NCBI GenBank assembly: GCA_000827205.1
Contig: KN832555.1
Span: 1,352,893-1,416,892, forward strand
DNA length: 64,000 nucleotides
DNA from: Plicaturopsis crispa FD-325 SS-3
Lineage: Eukaryota; Basidiomycota; Agaricomycetes; Amylocorticiales; Amylocorticiaceae
Direction: 5' to 3'
Below are positions 31,964-42,524 of the stretch, piece by piece. Numbering within the stretch: the first letter of the stretch is position 1; each line of letters opens with the position of its first letter. A program made the translations under genes and the position numbers. The notes beneath the pieces were generated by a model. That model was not told the DNA's origin. It saw only the letters and a program-made list of their open reading frames with translations, and made no database searches.

Positions 31964-34015
31964 ATGAAGCTGGACGCTACGGACCTCCGATATGTCACGT
32001 CCGACGAGTTTAGGGTCCTCACAGCCGTACGTCCATCCATCCATCATACCCATGCCGATCGCAGACCATGCCACTGCACATAAGTAGTGTTGGCTAATGC
32101 ACGGTCTGCGCAGGTAGAAATGGGATCGAAGAACCACGAGGTCGTCCCGACGTCGCTGGTCGCCCAGATCTCCGGCTTGCGCAACGGCGGCGTGAACAAG
32201 CTCATCGGCGCGCTCGCGAAACGCAACCTCGTCTCCAAGGTGCAGAATTCTAAATGTGCGTCCCCCTCCCCCTGCATTTTTAGTGTGCATGGCATGATGG
32301 AATTGGTGGCTGGCTGGCTGATGATGTGGATTTTTGGGTGGGTAGATGATGGGTACCGCTTGACGTATGGCGGGTACGACTACCTTGCGATGCGCGCGAT
32401 GTCGAAGCGCGACTCGCTGTATTCTGTGGGGAACCAGATCGGTGTTGGGAAAGAATCTGGTAAGTTCCCATCCCATGTATTTTGCATAAAGCGGTGCTGA
32501 TGAGGGTGATGCAGATATCTACATCGTCGCAGACGCAGAAGGCAAAGAGATGGTGCTCAAACTCCATCGGTGCGCCCCGCCCCCTCCCTCCATCCCACCC
32601 ATGCACTCCCTCCCTTACTCACTTTATGCGCTTCTAGGCTCGGCCGGATCTCTTTCCGCGCGATCAAAGAAAAGCGCGACTACCTGGGGAAGCGCAAGAG
32701 CGCGTCGTGGATGTACATGTCGCGGCTCGCTGCGCAGAAGGAGTGGGCGTTTATGAAGGTGCTGCATGAGCACGGGTTTCCTGTACCACGGCCGATCGAC
32801 CAGGCGAGGCATACGATATTGATGGAGTTTATTGATGCGTATCCTCTGTGAGTGCTGATTCTCTTACTTAGCTACTCACACCGTACTTCCTCCTTACCTC
32901 TGCGCTTTGTGGACGCTGAACTAACGATTATTATGTGAATTAGCCGCCAGATAGCATCGGTGCCCTCGCCTGGAAAACTGTACTCCGCGCTGATGGACCT
33001 CATTGTGCGGTTCGCGCACGCGGGGCTCATACACGGGGATTTTAACGAGTTCAACATTCTCATTCGGAGGGACTACGACGAGTCCGCCCCTTCTACCTCC
33101 ACCCCCGCCGACGCTTCCACCTCCACTCCCGCCGACCCCTCTACATCCACATCCGAACAGGATCCCACCTCACGCGACCCCGCCCTCCCACAGATCATCA
33201 TCATCGACTTCCCGCAGATGGTGAGCACCTCTCACGCGAACGCGGAGTACTACTTCAACCGCGACGTCGAGTGCATCCGCGCGTTCTTCCGGCGCCGGTT
33301 CCGGTACGAGAGTAAGGTGTACCCGCGGTTCGCGCGGACGGTGAGGGAGGGCATTGATGGCGAGGGCGAGGAGGGTAGGGAGGATGGGGGGAAGGAGGGT
33401 GGAGAGGGTTTTAGGTTGGATGTGGTTGTTGCGGCGAGTGGGTTTGGGAGGAGGGAGGAGAAGGTGCTGGAGGAGTATATGGAGCAGGTGAAGGCGGAGG
33501 AGCCGCAGGACGAGGATGAGGACGAGGATTCGAGTGAGGAAGGAGACGAGGATAGAGACGAGGACGAGGACGAGGAGGTGCGCGGGGAACAGGAAGGCGA
33601 GATCTTACTCGATCAAGACACAAAAATGGACACGGCGCCACCACTCGACGCAGACCCACAAGCATCCACCTCCCAATTACCAACAAACCTTCCTACCTCC
33701 CCGCCCCCCTCAATACCCACTCCCGCCTCCCCGATCTCCTCCACCTCCTCCACCCGCCTGCGCAACCTCTCCCGCTCCCCACCCGCCTCGCGTTCCCCCT
33801 CGCCCGACTCGCTCGAAAAAATGACCGCCGCGCTAAGCCTGCGGGATAACAACCACCTGCGCGACACGGTGTCGTCTGACATCGCGCGGTCAAGGGCGCG
33901 GGAGCAGAGGAAGCATCATTCGAAGCGGGGTGCAAGGCGGGTGGGAAGGCCGATGGGGAGCAAGGCGAAGCAGGACACGCGGGTGAAGGTGGATAGTAGT
34001 GGGATGTGGGATTGA
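31964..34015 (+). CDS. RIO2: RIO2 atypical protein kinase/ATPase
   Basis: Pre-40S ribosome maturation factor. Exons give MKLDATDLRYVTSDEFRVLT, then VEMGSKNHEVVPTSLVAQIS (winged-helix domain), YRLTYGGYDYLAM and the ATP loop QIGVGKESDIYIVAD. Then VLKLHRLGRISFRAIKEKRD follows, with Lys in VLKLHR. The catalytic loop reads HGDFNEFNILI and the metal motif IDFPQM, both intact. After the kinase domain there is a long acidic, Asp/Glu-rich region, then a Ser/Pro region and a basic end (KHHSKRGARRVGRPMGSK). A Thr/Ser/Pro/Ala insert lies just after the catalytic loop (STSTPADASTSTPADPSTST), which is unusual. At least six exons. Confidence 0.94.
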
Positions 34016-34401
34016 GTGTGCGCTGGTGGGGATTTGTTGTACTCGTGTGTTTGTGAGGATTTGGCACGCGTATGATATGTACTGGATGTGTATCTAGTTG
34101 GGCATCGCTACATGCTACATATTTTCTTGTATCGAGGCTGCTGTGTGGCACTCTGAGGGCAAGTGTGGTACGATGATTCTTGCATAGACATTATAATGCA
34201 GCTAAAGCGCAGGCAATGTAGCTAGAGCTATTCAGCCAGATCTAGAGAATGGAACCTGCAGCCTGCAGAACCCGGGGTCGCGACTGCTGCAAAGAGTTCG
34301 ACGCGTCAGAACAAGCCGGTTCGCTGCAGACGCGTTATTTGTCCCTGTTACACGGCCACGCCCACCCCGCCACGTGCTCCCACCCTCTCTTCACCTCCAA
34401 A
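34016..34401. other. Intergenic
   Basis: RIO2 3' UTR and the promoter of the next gene. Nothing else seen. Confidence 0.4.
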
Positions 34402-34940
34402 ATGACGCGCACGCTAACCTCGAGCATCCTCATCCCCGCCCCCCACTCCGCCGTCCTCGCAGTCCTCCACGACCCGCCCGCCCTCATCGCCCTCAACCCC
34501 CTCGTCACAAACACCACCCCCGCCGGCCCCCTCCGCTTCGTCATCACAGACCGCCTCACCCTCCTCGGCTGCATCCCCTCTAGCACAAAGTATACCGTCC
34601 AGTTCACTTTAACGGATGATGGTGTGGATAGTGAGGTGCATGCGGCGGCGGGGGTGGTGCTGAGGAATCAGTGGCGCGCGAGGAGGGTGGAGGGGGAGGA
34701 GGGGGTGACGGAGGTTAGGGAGGATGTTACGATAGATGTGAGTGTCGTGCGTTATGAGAGAGGGTGGTGGGATGCTGATGAGGAGTAAAGGCGAACTGGC
34801 TGCTGATGCCGTTCACGTACCGCACGCTGCGCGACTCCCACGAGCAGCTGCTCCAGGCGTTCAAGGCGCGCGTCGTCGGTGAGTGCGCTCTCCATCTTCC
34901 ACGAATTACGCGTTACTCATGCCGCGTCGTAGGACAGTAG
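34402..34940 (+). CDS. START/SRPBCC-like small protein (DUF7053-type)
   Basis: Function unknown. Starts MTRTLTSSILIPAPHSAVLA, with VLHDPPALIALNPLV, FVITDRLTLLG and VQFTLTDDGVDSEV, the strand-helix pattern of fungal START-like proteins. Splicing GAT|GTGAGT...AAAG to GCG restores ANWLLMPFTYRTLRDSHEQL then LQAFKARVVG, ending Q at 34940. The assignment is from the pattern only. It nearly abuts or overlaps the methyltransferase gene downstream. Confidence 0.6.
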
Positions 34941-37914
34941 GGCCTCAACCTGACGATGATGATTCTGTACATACTAACTCTACACGCACCCGCTCCCCCA
35001 AATCCATACTTACCCTCGCCGCACTCGCCCTCCTCATACATGTTTCCCTCCTCGCCCTCCTCCCCGCACTCCCAAAAGAGCTCGCGTGCGCACTCGCGGC
35101 GCTCGCTGCAGCGCTCACAGACCGTTTCCTCCTCTCCCCATCTACCTCTTCCTCCCCTTCCTCTTCCCCATCCTCCCATACCTCCCACACACCCCGAAAC
35201 TTATCATCGTCCCAAGCCCCCGACCCCTACGGCCTCTTCCACCTCGCCCTCAACCGCCGCCCCACCGACCCGCCCGAAAAGGACCCGCCCACCGAGTGGC
35301 TCAATATGGGTTTCTGGAGAGATACGGAGGTGTTTGCGGAGGCTTGTGAAGGTGCGTTCGTGCGCGGTAGACCAAAACTTCCATTCACGCGCGACTGCCT
35401 ACCCATCTATCTAATTTACACTGACCCATCGCTCTGCTAACAGCCCTCGCGCGCAAACTGTTTGCTGCCGCCGAGATGGAGGAGGGCGGACATGTGCTCG
35501 GTATGTCCTCTCCTCCGTCCGCATAGGGTTGTGCTCGTGTTCGAGTGCTGACGGGTTGTCCTGCTATTTTATTTCTACGCGCGCCGACTCACTCGCTCAC
35601 TCGCTCAGACGTCGGCCACGGCACCGGCGAGTCCCTCCTCCTGCTCCTCTCTGGCGGCGTCTCTCCGCTGTCCGGCGGCGTCTCCTCCCCGCTCTCACAG
35701 GCGTCAAATGTGCCGACTGGCGACTCCCAGACGTCCCCGCTCTCATCTGGCGTCTCCAGCATCACCCCGCTCTCATCTGGCGCAGCTGGCGTCACGCCGC
35801 TCTCTCGTGGCGCAGCTGGCGTCACCCCGTCCTTACCTCGTGCAGTCAACATCACCCCGCTCCCTCGCACAGTCAACGTCACCCCGGCCTTGCCTCGTGC
35901 AGTCAACATCACCCCGCCCTATCGTGGCGCATCTTATATCCCCTCGCTCCCATCTAGCGCAGTCAACATCACCCCGCCCTATCGTGGCGCATCTTATATC
36001 CCCTCGCTCTCAGCTAGCGCAGTCAACATCACCCCGCCCTATCGTGGCGCATCTTATATCCCCTCGCTCCCATCTGGCGCAGTCAACATCACCCCGCCCT
36101 ATCGTGGTGCATCTTATATCCCCTCGCTCCCATCTGGCGCAGTCAACATCACCCCGCTCTCTCGTGGCGTAGCTGGGGTCTCCTCGCTCCCATCTGGCGC
36201 AGCCAACATCACCCCGCCCTATCGTGGCGCATCTAATGTCCCCTCGCTCCCATCTGGCGCAGTCAACATCACCCCGCCCTATCGTGGCGCATCTTATATC
36301 CCCTCGCTCCCATCTGGCGCAGTCAACATCTCCCCGCTCTCTCGTGGTGCATCTAATGTCCCCTGCTCCCATCTAGCGCAGTTAACGNNNNNNNNNNNNN
36401 NNNNNNNNNNNNNNNNNNNNNNNNNNNNNNNNNNNNNNNNNNNNNNNNNNNNNNNNNNNNNNNNNNNNNNNNNNNNNNNNNNNNNNNNNNNNNNNNNNNN
36501 NNNNNNNNNNNNNNNNNNNNNNNNNNNNNNNNNNNNNNNNNNNNNNNNNNNNNNNNNNNNNNNNNNNNNNNNNNNNNNNNNNNNNNNNNNNNNNNNNNNN
36601 NNNNNNNNNNNNNNNNNNNNNNNNNNNNNNNNNNNNNNNNNNNNNNNNNNNNNNNNNNNNNNNNNNNNNNNNNNNNNNNNNNNNNNNNNNNNNNNNNNNN
36701 NNNNNNNNNNNNNNNNNNNNNNNNNNNNNNNNNNNNNNNNNNNNNNNNNNNNNNNGTCAACATCACCCCGCTCTCTCGTGGCGTAGCTGGGGTCTCCTCG
36801 CTCCCATCTGGCGCAGCAACATCACCCCGCCTATCGTGGCGCATCTAATGTCCCCTCGCTCCCATCTGGCGCAGTCAACATCACCCCGCCCTATCGTGGC
36901 GCATCTTATATCCCCTCGCTCCCATCTGGCGCAGTCAACATCTCCCCGCTCTCTCGTGGTGCATCTAATGTCCCCTCGCTCCCATCTAGCGCAGTTAACG
37001 TCTCCCCGCTCTCACAAGACGCCTCCTCCCCGCTACGAAGCGACGCCTCCCATCCATCAGCAGACTCCCAGGTACCAAATGACGCCTCCGCGATACAAGG
37101 GACATTCCCGCGCCCCGGTCGCCTCACGGGCATCACGAGCCTCCCCGCACATCACAGCCGTGCCGCCGCGCGGGTCGCTGCCTTTTTGGAGCGCGCCCGT
37201 GTCGTTGCCACTATGGACGGGAAGGACGGGGAGGATGCACACGACGGGCCAGGAGCGGTGGTAGTAACGAAAGACGCTACAGAAGTGACGCTCTACTGCT
37301 GCGACGCGGTATTCCGCCCGGGTGACGCGGTGACGGGGTGCCGTGTGCGTGCGGACAATTCCCATCCGCTCGATCCCTCACTCATCACCCACCCGCTGGA
37401 CCCCACCATTGCACCCGACGGCACGTATGACACGATCCTCGCCCTCGACTGCGCATACCACTTCTCCCCGCGCGCCGCCTTCCTCGCACAGGCGCATGCA
37501 AGGCTCCGGCCGGGCGGGCGGGTGGCGTTGGCGGATATTTGCTGGGAGGATGAGGGCGCGGGGGATGATGCAGATGAAGGTGGGGAAAAGAATGGGGAAG
37601 GGGAAGGTGAGGATGGGGAGGGATCACGCCCACGCCCATCCCTCCTCGCGTCATTCCACCGACGCCTCCGCTACACCCTCCTCACCCTCCTCCTCCCGCG
37701 CGCCAACCTCCTTTCCCGCGCGGCCTACGCCGCGCAGATGAAGCAGCTAGGGTACGTGGATGTAAAGATGGAGGATGTGTCGGGGGATGTGTTTCCTGGG
37801 TTTCTGCGGTTTTTGGGTAGTAGGGGAAAGGTGTGGTGGATTTTTGCGGCGGGGCTGGGGTGGGTGCTTGGGCGGGAGGGGAGGTTTGTTGTGGTGGTGG
37901 GGAGGAAGGCGTGA
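34919..37914 (+). CDS. SAM-dependent methyltransferase with a repeat insert
   Basis: Probable membrane-associated methyltransferase. The N-terminus has hydrophobic helices (ILTLAALALLIHVSLLALLP, LACALAALAAAL), then PTEWLNMGFWRDTEVFAEAC. After two introns the SAM motif I appears as HVLDVGHGTGESLLLLLS. The fold then resumes only about 1.4 kb later with RPGRLTGITSLPAHHSRAAA (motif II region), DGTYDTILALDCAYHFSPR and LRPGGRVALADICWED, ending FVVVVGRKA. The material in between is a Ser/Pro/Ala/Ile-rich repeat (10- and 20-residue units) containing an unresolved gap. The frame matches on both outer flanks. Start is uncertain: the only in-frame ATGs upstream (34919, or 34883) lie inside the last intron/exon of the preceding gene. 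Near the gap's right edge, two 1-nt losses shift the frame and may be assembly error. Confidence 0.75.
35700..37015 (+). repeat. 30/60-bp coding minisatellite
   Basis: Period 60 bp made of two related 30-bp halves: CCCTCGCTCCCATCTGGCGC-like and ACCCCGCCCTATCGTGGCGC-like, each with a variable 10-bp end. The left part is simpler 30-bp units. In frame it encodes units such as PSLPSGAVNI and TPPYRGASYI. All periods are multiples of three. The array continues across the assembly gap, so its true copy number is unknown. Confidence 0.95.
36388..36755. other. Assembly gap (368 N)
   Basis: A run of N inside the minisatellite. The real length is unknown, because tandem repeats commonly collapse. Confidence 1.
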
Positions 37915-38129
37915 GAAGCAGTACTTAGCGGGGACGTGTAGATATGATATCTTCTACTTACACCGTACACAATGTTGTAAGTATACTTGAAGTTATTCAT
38001 CCCTGTTGCCACGAGGCTATCAGACCGTACACAATACACGTGGTCGCCTTGCGAATAAAACACCACCAAACAACGCGTCCTGCTCCCTCCCTTCCTCCTT
38101 CTCCCTGACTCCAACTGAGCCCTCCCTGC

Positions 38130-39135
38130 ATGGCGCCCAAAAGCAGCCCCCGTGTGCGCGCGGCCAACAAAGTGGACGCCTCTAAACTCGCAGCCGCGCT
38201 CGACGACGCCAAAGTCGAGGTCCACCACGCGGCGGCCCTCGATGACGCGGACCGCGCGCGGGTGTGGGAGATCCTGGAAGGGAATATGCGTGGTTTGTAT
38301 GTGCCCTGTCTTTCTTCCTCTCTTCCTTCACTCTCCTTCCTCTATTCCTCTTCCGTTCTCCCTCTCCTTCCACACACGCGCACATTACACCGTGACTGAC
38401 GCCGGCGCAGGTACACCAACTCGACGACCTTCAGCTGGGACCCGCCCGCGAAGCGCGCGGAGCTGTTCCATCGCTCGTCACGCTTCCTCCTCGTTAGAGC
38501 GAACGACGACGGGCAGATTGTGGCGTACACGATGTTCCGCTTCGAACATGAGGAGGGCGAGGATTTGCTGTACTGGTGCGTATGCCCCGTCTCTGCGCGT
38601 ACCTACTCCTCGTGCACTCCCACTCGCGCTATCACACTTTCACTCACACTCACACCCACCGCCAGCTACGAGCTCCAAGTCGCGCCCTCCGCGCAGCGCA
38701 CAGGCCTCGGCGCCGCCCTCGTCGCGCACCTCCACGCGCTTGCGGTGCCCTGGCATATGGAAAAGATCATGCTTACTGTGCTTAAAGGTGCGTCGTGCCG
38801 CGTTCGCAATTGGCAGGGTGATAATTGAAGTGGGGATGGTATGTGTGGTGCGTGGTACACAGCGAATGAACAGGCTGTGGCGTTTTATGCGCGCCTCGGG
38901 TGAGTGCAGTTCCTTTCTTCCATCTAAGTGTGCGTTGGTGCCATGCGTCCTTATTTTCTCGTCGTATCCGGCCGCTTCATCGCACCGCATTCTCTCACGT
39001 CCCCTTCCCGCGCTGACCTCGCCCATCCCCAGATTCACGATGGACCCCGCGTGTCCCGGGTACCCCACCGATGACGATGACGAGGAGGAAGAGGTTGACT
39101 ACGAGATTTTGTCCCGAGTGGTCGCGGCGCCGTAG
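38130..39135 (+). CDS. NAA40: N-terminal acetyltransferase NatD (NAA40-like)
   Basis: GNAT enzyme that acetylates the N-termini of histones H4 and H2A. Five or so exons. Starts MAPKSSPRVRAANKVDASKL. The junction TT|G gives GLYTNSTTFSWDPPAKRAEL, then FRFEHEEGEDLLY, YELQVAPSAQRTGLGAALVA (acetyl-CoA Q/RxxGxG/A loop: QRTGLG) and MLTVLKANEQAVAFYARLG. The last exon gives FTMDPACPGYPTDDDDEEEE and an acidic end, ending ILSRVVAAP. The YELQV and MLTV(F/L)KAN motifs are specific to NatD. A histone H4 gene lies in the same window, a possible substrate, but 15 kb away. Confidence 0.9.
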
Positions 39136-39810
39136 CAGCCGGGGCAGGTGTACGCGTACATATCAGACAAGGATATCCGAGCCCGCGAGGTTGAAGGAAT
39201 TGTTTCGACGGCTGCTAAAGGAGACTACGTACATATAGAGGTGCGCCGTATCACTGGCCACTACCTCGTTGGGCGTCGTACTGACTATGACGCCGCAGGA
39301 CCGTTGTGTCCGCTGCTTAGTGCTCTGGTCAATGAGCACGGCGCTCGCTTGCGCCAGACACGAAACTTGGGCTGTAGACGCGTCTGTTAGGCAGCATATG
39401 CAGGTCCATCTGAGACGCGACGCCGACAGATTGAGACTCATTGGGCTAGTAAACGTACCTGTCGTTCAACAGGTTTACAGCGAATGTATCTATCCGATAA
39501 TGACCATGCAAGCGGTATTTCTGAGGGCGCTTTCTGGTAGTTTTTGTGTGTGCGTTCCATATGCTCGTCTGCAGGTCGAGGGAAGCGGTGAAATTGAAAA
39601 TCGGACATGGTTTCGGACGGATCGGATCTAGTTTTGTTATCTGATAAACCGGCAATGAAGTGACGCATCCGACGCGGCCGCATCCGATATCCGCTCCAGC
39701 GACTTTCTTGAATCTTCCCTCCCTCGTCGTCGTCCATCCTCGAGCTCGCCGTTCAGCCCGTTGAGCTCCCCATCCCCGTCGCTGTCCCACACGACGTTCA
39801 GCACATCACC
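39136..39810. other. Intergenic
   Basis: About 675 bp. No supported gene on either strand; the minus-strand frames read through the MTM1 leader and first exon. Confidence 0.4.
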
Positions 39811-41060
39811 ATGGATCCATTCAACGCAAAACTCGTCGCAGCAGCAACAGGCTCCGCTGTGACCGCCCTCACAAGTCCGTCGCATTTCAATTTCAATTTC
39901 ACACTCACTCTCCTCTGACCGGTGGTGTGTCTCCCAGTGACGCCCTTTGACGTGATAAAAACACGGCTGCAGACGCAGCCGCCAAATGTACGAAACAATA
40001 AGCCTCTGTTTCCGCGACCACCGCCAGATACGTGCTGCCAGCCGAATCTCAAGCCGGGGGCGTGTCATATGCGGAATATGTCCTCGTATGCGGCGAGGCT
40101 GGCTCAGGAGGAGGTCGTGTGCGTGTGGGACCACGGGGTGTTTAGGAAGGAGCGGGTGAACGGGTTTCTGGATGCGGTGCGGCACGTCTGGCGAGCAGAG
40201 GGCGTTAGCGGGCTCTGGAAAGGCGCCGGCACCAGCTTGTGCGTCTCTCCCTATATTCTCCTTGCTTCACACCTGACACTAATTGTGGCATCGACAGACT
40301 CATCGGCGTGCCCTCCGCAACGACATACATGCTCACATACGACTACCTCCTACACACCGCCCTCCCCACCCTCGTCCCCTCCTCCCCGTCCACATCCACA
40401 TCCACATCCACATCCGCCCTCCTCCCCCTCACCGCCGGCATCCTCGCCCGCACCTCCATCACAACCCTCATGTCCCCCCTCGAGCTCGTCCGCACCACCC
40501 TCCAATCCACCCCGCCCCACCCCTCCACGCCCCACACCCTCCGCGGCACCCTCACCACCGTGCGCGCCCTCGTCGTGGCGAATGGGGCATCCCATATGTG
40601 GCGCGGGCTGGGCGCGAGCCTGTGGCGCGACGTGCCGTTCAGCGGGCTGTACTGGGCGGGGTACGAGTCGTCCCGCAGCGCCTGTGAGAGGGGCGGGTAC
40701 GGGAGGGGGGCGGGGGTGTCGTTCGTGTGCGGCGCGGCGAGCGGGACGGCCGCTGCGCTCGTCACGTCGCCGTTTGACGTGCTCAAGACGCGAAGGCAGG
40801 CGCTCGTGATGCGCACCGCGGTACGGAGTGTGGAGAAGAGGGGGCTGGGGACGGCGGGGTTGTTGAGGGAGCTGGTGAGGACGGAGGGCGTGGGGGCGCT
40901 GTATGCGGGGATATTGCCGCGGATCGCGAAGATTGCGCCTGCGTGCGGGATTATGATTTCGTGTTATGAGGTGCGTATTATTGTGTGCGGTTTGGATTGT
41001 GACGCTGACGATTGTTTAAACGCGCAGGGTATTGGGCGATATTTGGCGAAGCCCAGCTGA
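39811..41060 (+). CDS. MTM1: Mitochondrial carrier Mtm1 (SLC25A39/40 type)
   Basis: Inner-membrane carrier linked to mitochondrial glutathione, manganese and iron-sulfur handling. Starts MDPFNAKLVAAATGSAVTAL, then exon 2 with TPFDVIKTRLQTQPPN. A long loop after helix 1 contains Cys residues (DTCCQPNLKPGACHM), as in the Mtm1 subfamily. The three carrier signatures are PFDVIKTRLQ, PLELVRTTLQ and PFDVLKTRRQ. GVSGLWKGAGTSL, GASHMWRGLGASLWRDVPFS and GALYAGILPRIAKIAPACGI show the matrix-helix repeats. It ends GIGRYLAKPS after a short last exon. Confidence 0.92.
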
Positions 41061-41270
41061 GGGAGGGGCTGGATTGGATTGGTTTATTTAATGACTCCCC
41101 TTTCATCGAGACGTTACTGCATATCCTATACACCGCATACTATATCAATAGACATTCGTTCATGTTTCCATTCGCCGAGTGCCGCAAATCACTATGTCAT
41201 TCAGTACCATAATCCATCGTAAAGTAGTATATCCAGCAACCGCAACCCCCAACCCCCCATCCGCCCACGC

Positions 41271-42383
41271 TCACCCAAGCCGATTCATCAACTTCTTCGC
41301 CCCCGCCAACTTCCCCCCAAACCGATCCACCTCCTCCCCCAGCCCATCCAGCATCTCATTCTGCACCCCGATCTCCTCCGCGATCGCCACCCCCAGGTGC
41401 CGCTGCCGCGCCAGGATCGTGCTCAGCTGCGACAGCTGCGCGTCCTGCGTCTCCATCGTCGTTTGTTGCAGCTGGAATACGCCGGCGTCGTCGAGTGGGC
41501 GCGTGGCTTCTGTTTCTTGCGGCTTCTGTGCGCCGAATACGCGTTTTGCGGGTTTGGGCCACCCGCCTGCACCTGCGCCCCCCAGTAGCGCGGCTTTATC
41601 CGAATCCGGCGCACATGGCTGAGGAGCACCACCAGCAGCACCACGGGAGGTCTGACGCGCAACGGTAGCCATACGCCCAAGCGTCTCGCAGTCATCCTGG
41701 AGGCGCCCGACCATGTCCGTGCGCCGCTGCAGCTCGCCCTCCGGCAACCCCTCCAGCCCGAGCGCGTGCAGCCCCGCGCCCAGCCGCCCCACGCGCGTCA
41801 GCGCCCCCGCCAGCCGTTTCTTCGCGGCGACGTTCGCGGTGTGCGCGCCTGCGACGTCGGACGCGGTGGAGAGGGCGTCGCGCTTGGCGAGGAGGGCGCG
41901 GACTTCGCGCAGGGCGGATTGGAGGGAGTGGTGCTCGTCGAGCCAGGTGGTTAGGGTGAAGGAGGTGCGTGAGGGGTTGGAGGAGGAGGAAGAGGTGGAG
42001 GGGCCAGAGCGGTCGGAGGGGACGCCGATGAAGGCTTTGAAGGCGTAGCACTCGCGCCAGCGCTCGTCCCGCGCCGCAAGTATAGCTCTCAGGTACGCCT
42101 CGAGGCCCTGCCGGCGTTCCTCCAGGAGTGCCTCGTCCTTTGCCGTGGACCCGGGTAGGAATGAGGAGAGGGAGGAGAGGGCATGTTTAGGGGGGAGGGC
42201 AGCGGGCGGGGGCGCGCCTGTGGATTTCGTGAGCTCTGTGTGGAGGTCGACGAACTCGGAGTAACGGCGCCACATCTGCCAGGAGCGGACGTGCGCTTGG
42301 ATTTCGATGCGGTACGCGATGTGCGGCTTGGGCGTTGTGCGCTGGTCGTGTGCGCGGATGTAGATGGCCTGTATCGCGGTCAT
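41271..42383 (-). CDS. VAM7: Vam7-like PX-domain Qc-SNARE
   Basis: Vacuolar fusion SNARE recruited by phosphatidylinositol 3-phosphate. Intronless, 370 residues. PX domain at residues 1-120: MTAIQAIYIRAHDQR, then WRRYSEFVDLHTEL (RRYSEF binds PI3P), a Pro-rich loop (GAPPPAALPPKHAL) and RRQGLEAYLRAILA. Middle helices follow (WLDEHHSLQSALREV and RVGRLGAGLHALGLEG). The C-terminal Qc-SNARE helix has TMETQDAQLSQLSTILARQR and AIAEEIGVQNEMLDGLGEEV, with the zero-layer Gln in GVQNEM. No transmembrane helix, as expected for Vam7. Confidence 0.93.
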   Translation of the reverse strand: MTAIQAIYIRAHDQRTTPKPHIAYRIEIQAHVRSWQMWRRYSEFVDLHTELTKSTGAPPPAALPPKHALSSLSSFLPGSTAKDEALLEERRQGLEAYLRAILAARDERWRECYAFKAFIGVPSDRSGPSTSSSSSNPSRTSFTLTTWLDEHHSLQSALREVRALLAKRDALSTASDVAGAHTANVAAKKRLAGALTRVGRLGAGLHALGLEGLPEGELQRRTDMVGRLQDDCETLGRMATVARQTSRGAAGGAPQPCAPDSDKAALLGGAGAGGWPKPAKRVFGAQKPQETEATRPLDDAGVFQLQQTTMETQDAQLSQLSTILARQRHLGVAIAEEIGVQNEMLDGLGEEVDRFGGKLAGAKKLMNRLG

Positions 42384-42524
42384 TGTAGCGTCTGGCGTCT
42401 ATGGCGTCTATGTCGAGTCTGTAGTACGAGTCTGAGCGTTATGTTTTCCTGCAAGCACCTACCGGCAGCCACCTTGCAGCAGCAATGTGCGTGATGGAGT
42501 GAGGGAAATGACGTTTATTGCGAT

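Noticed and set aside
35700-37015. CRISPR-like array
   Set aside because: Units are contiguous with no unique spacers, and this is a eukaryotic coding minisatellite.
35589-37136. Minus-strand and alternate plus frames over the 60-bp array
   Set aside because: They exist because the repeat has no stops in several frames; only one frame joins methyltransferase motifs on both sides.
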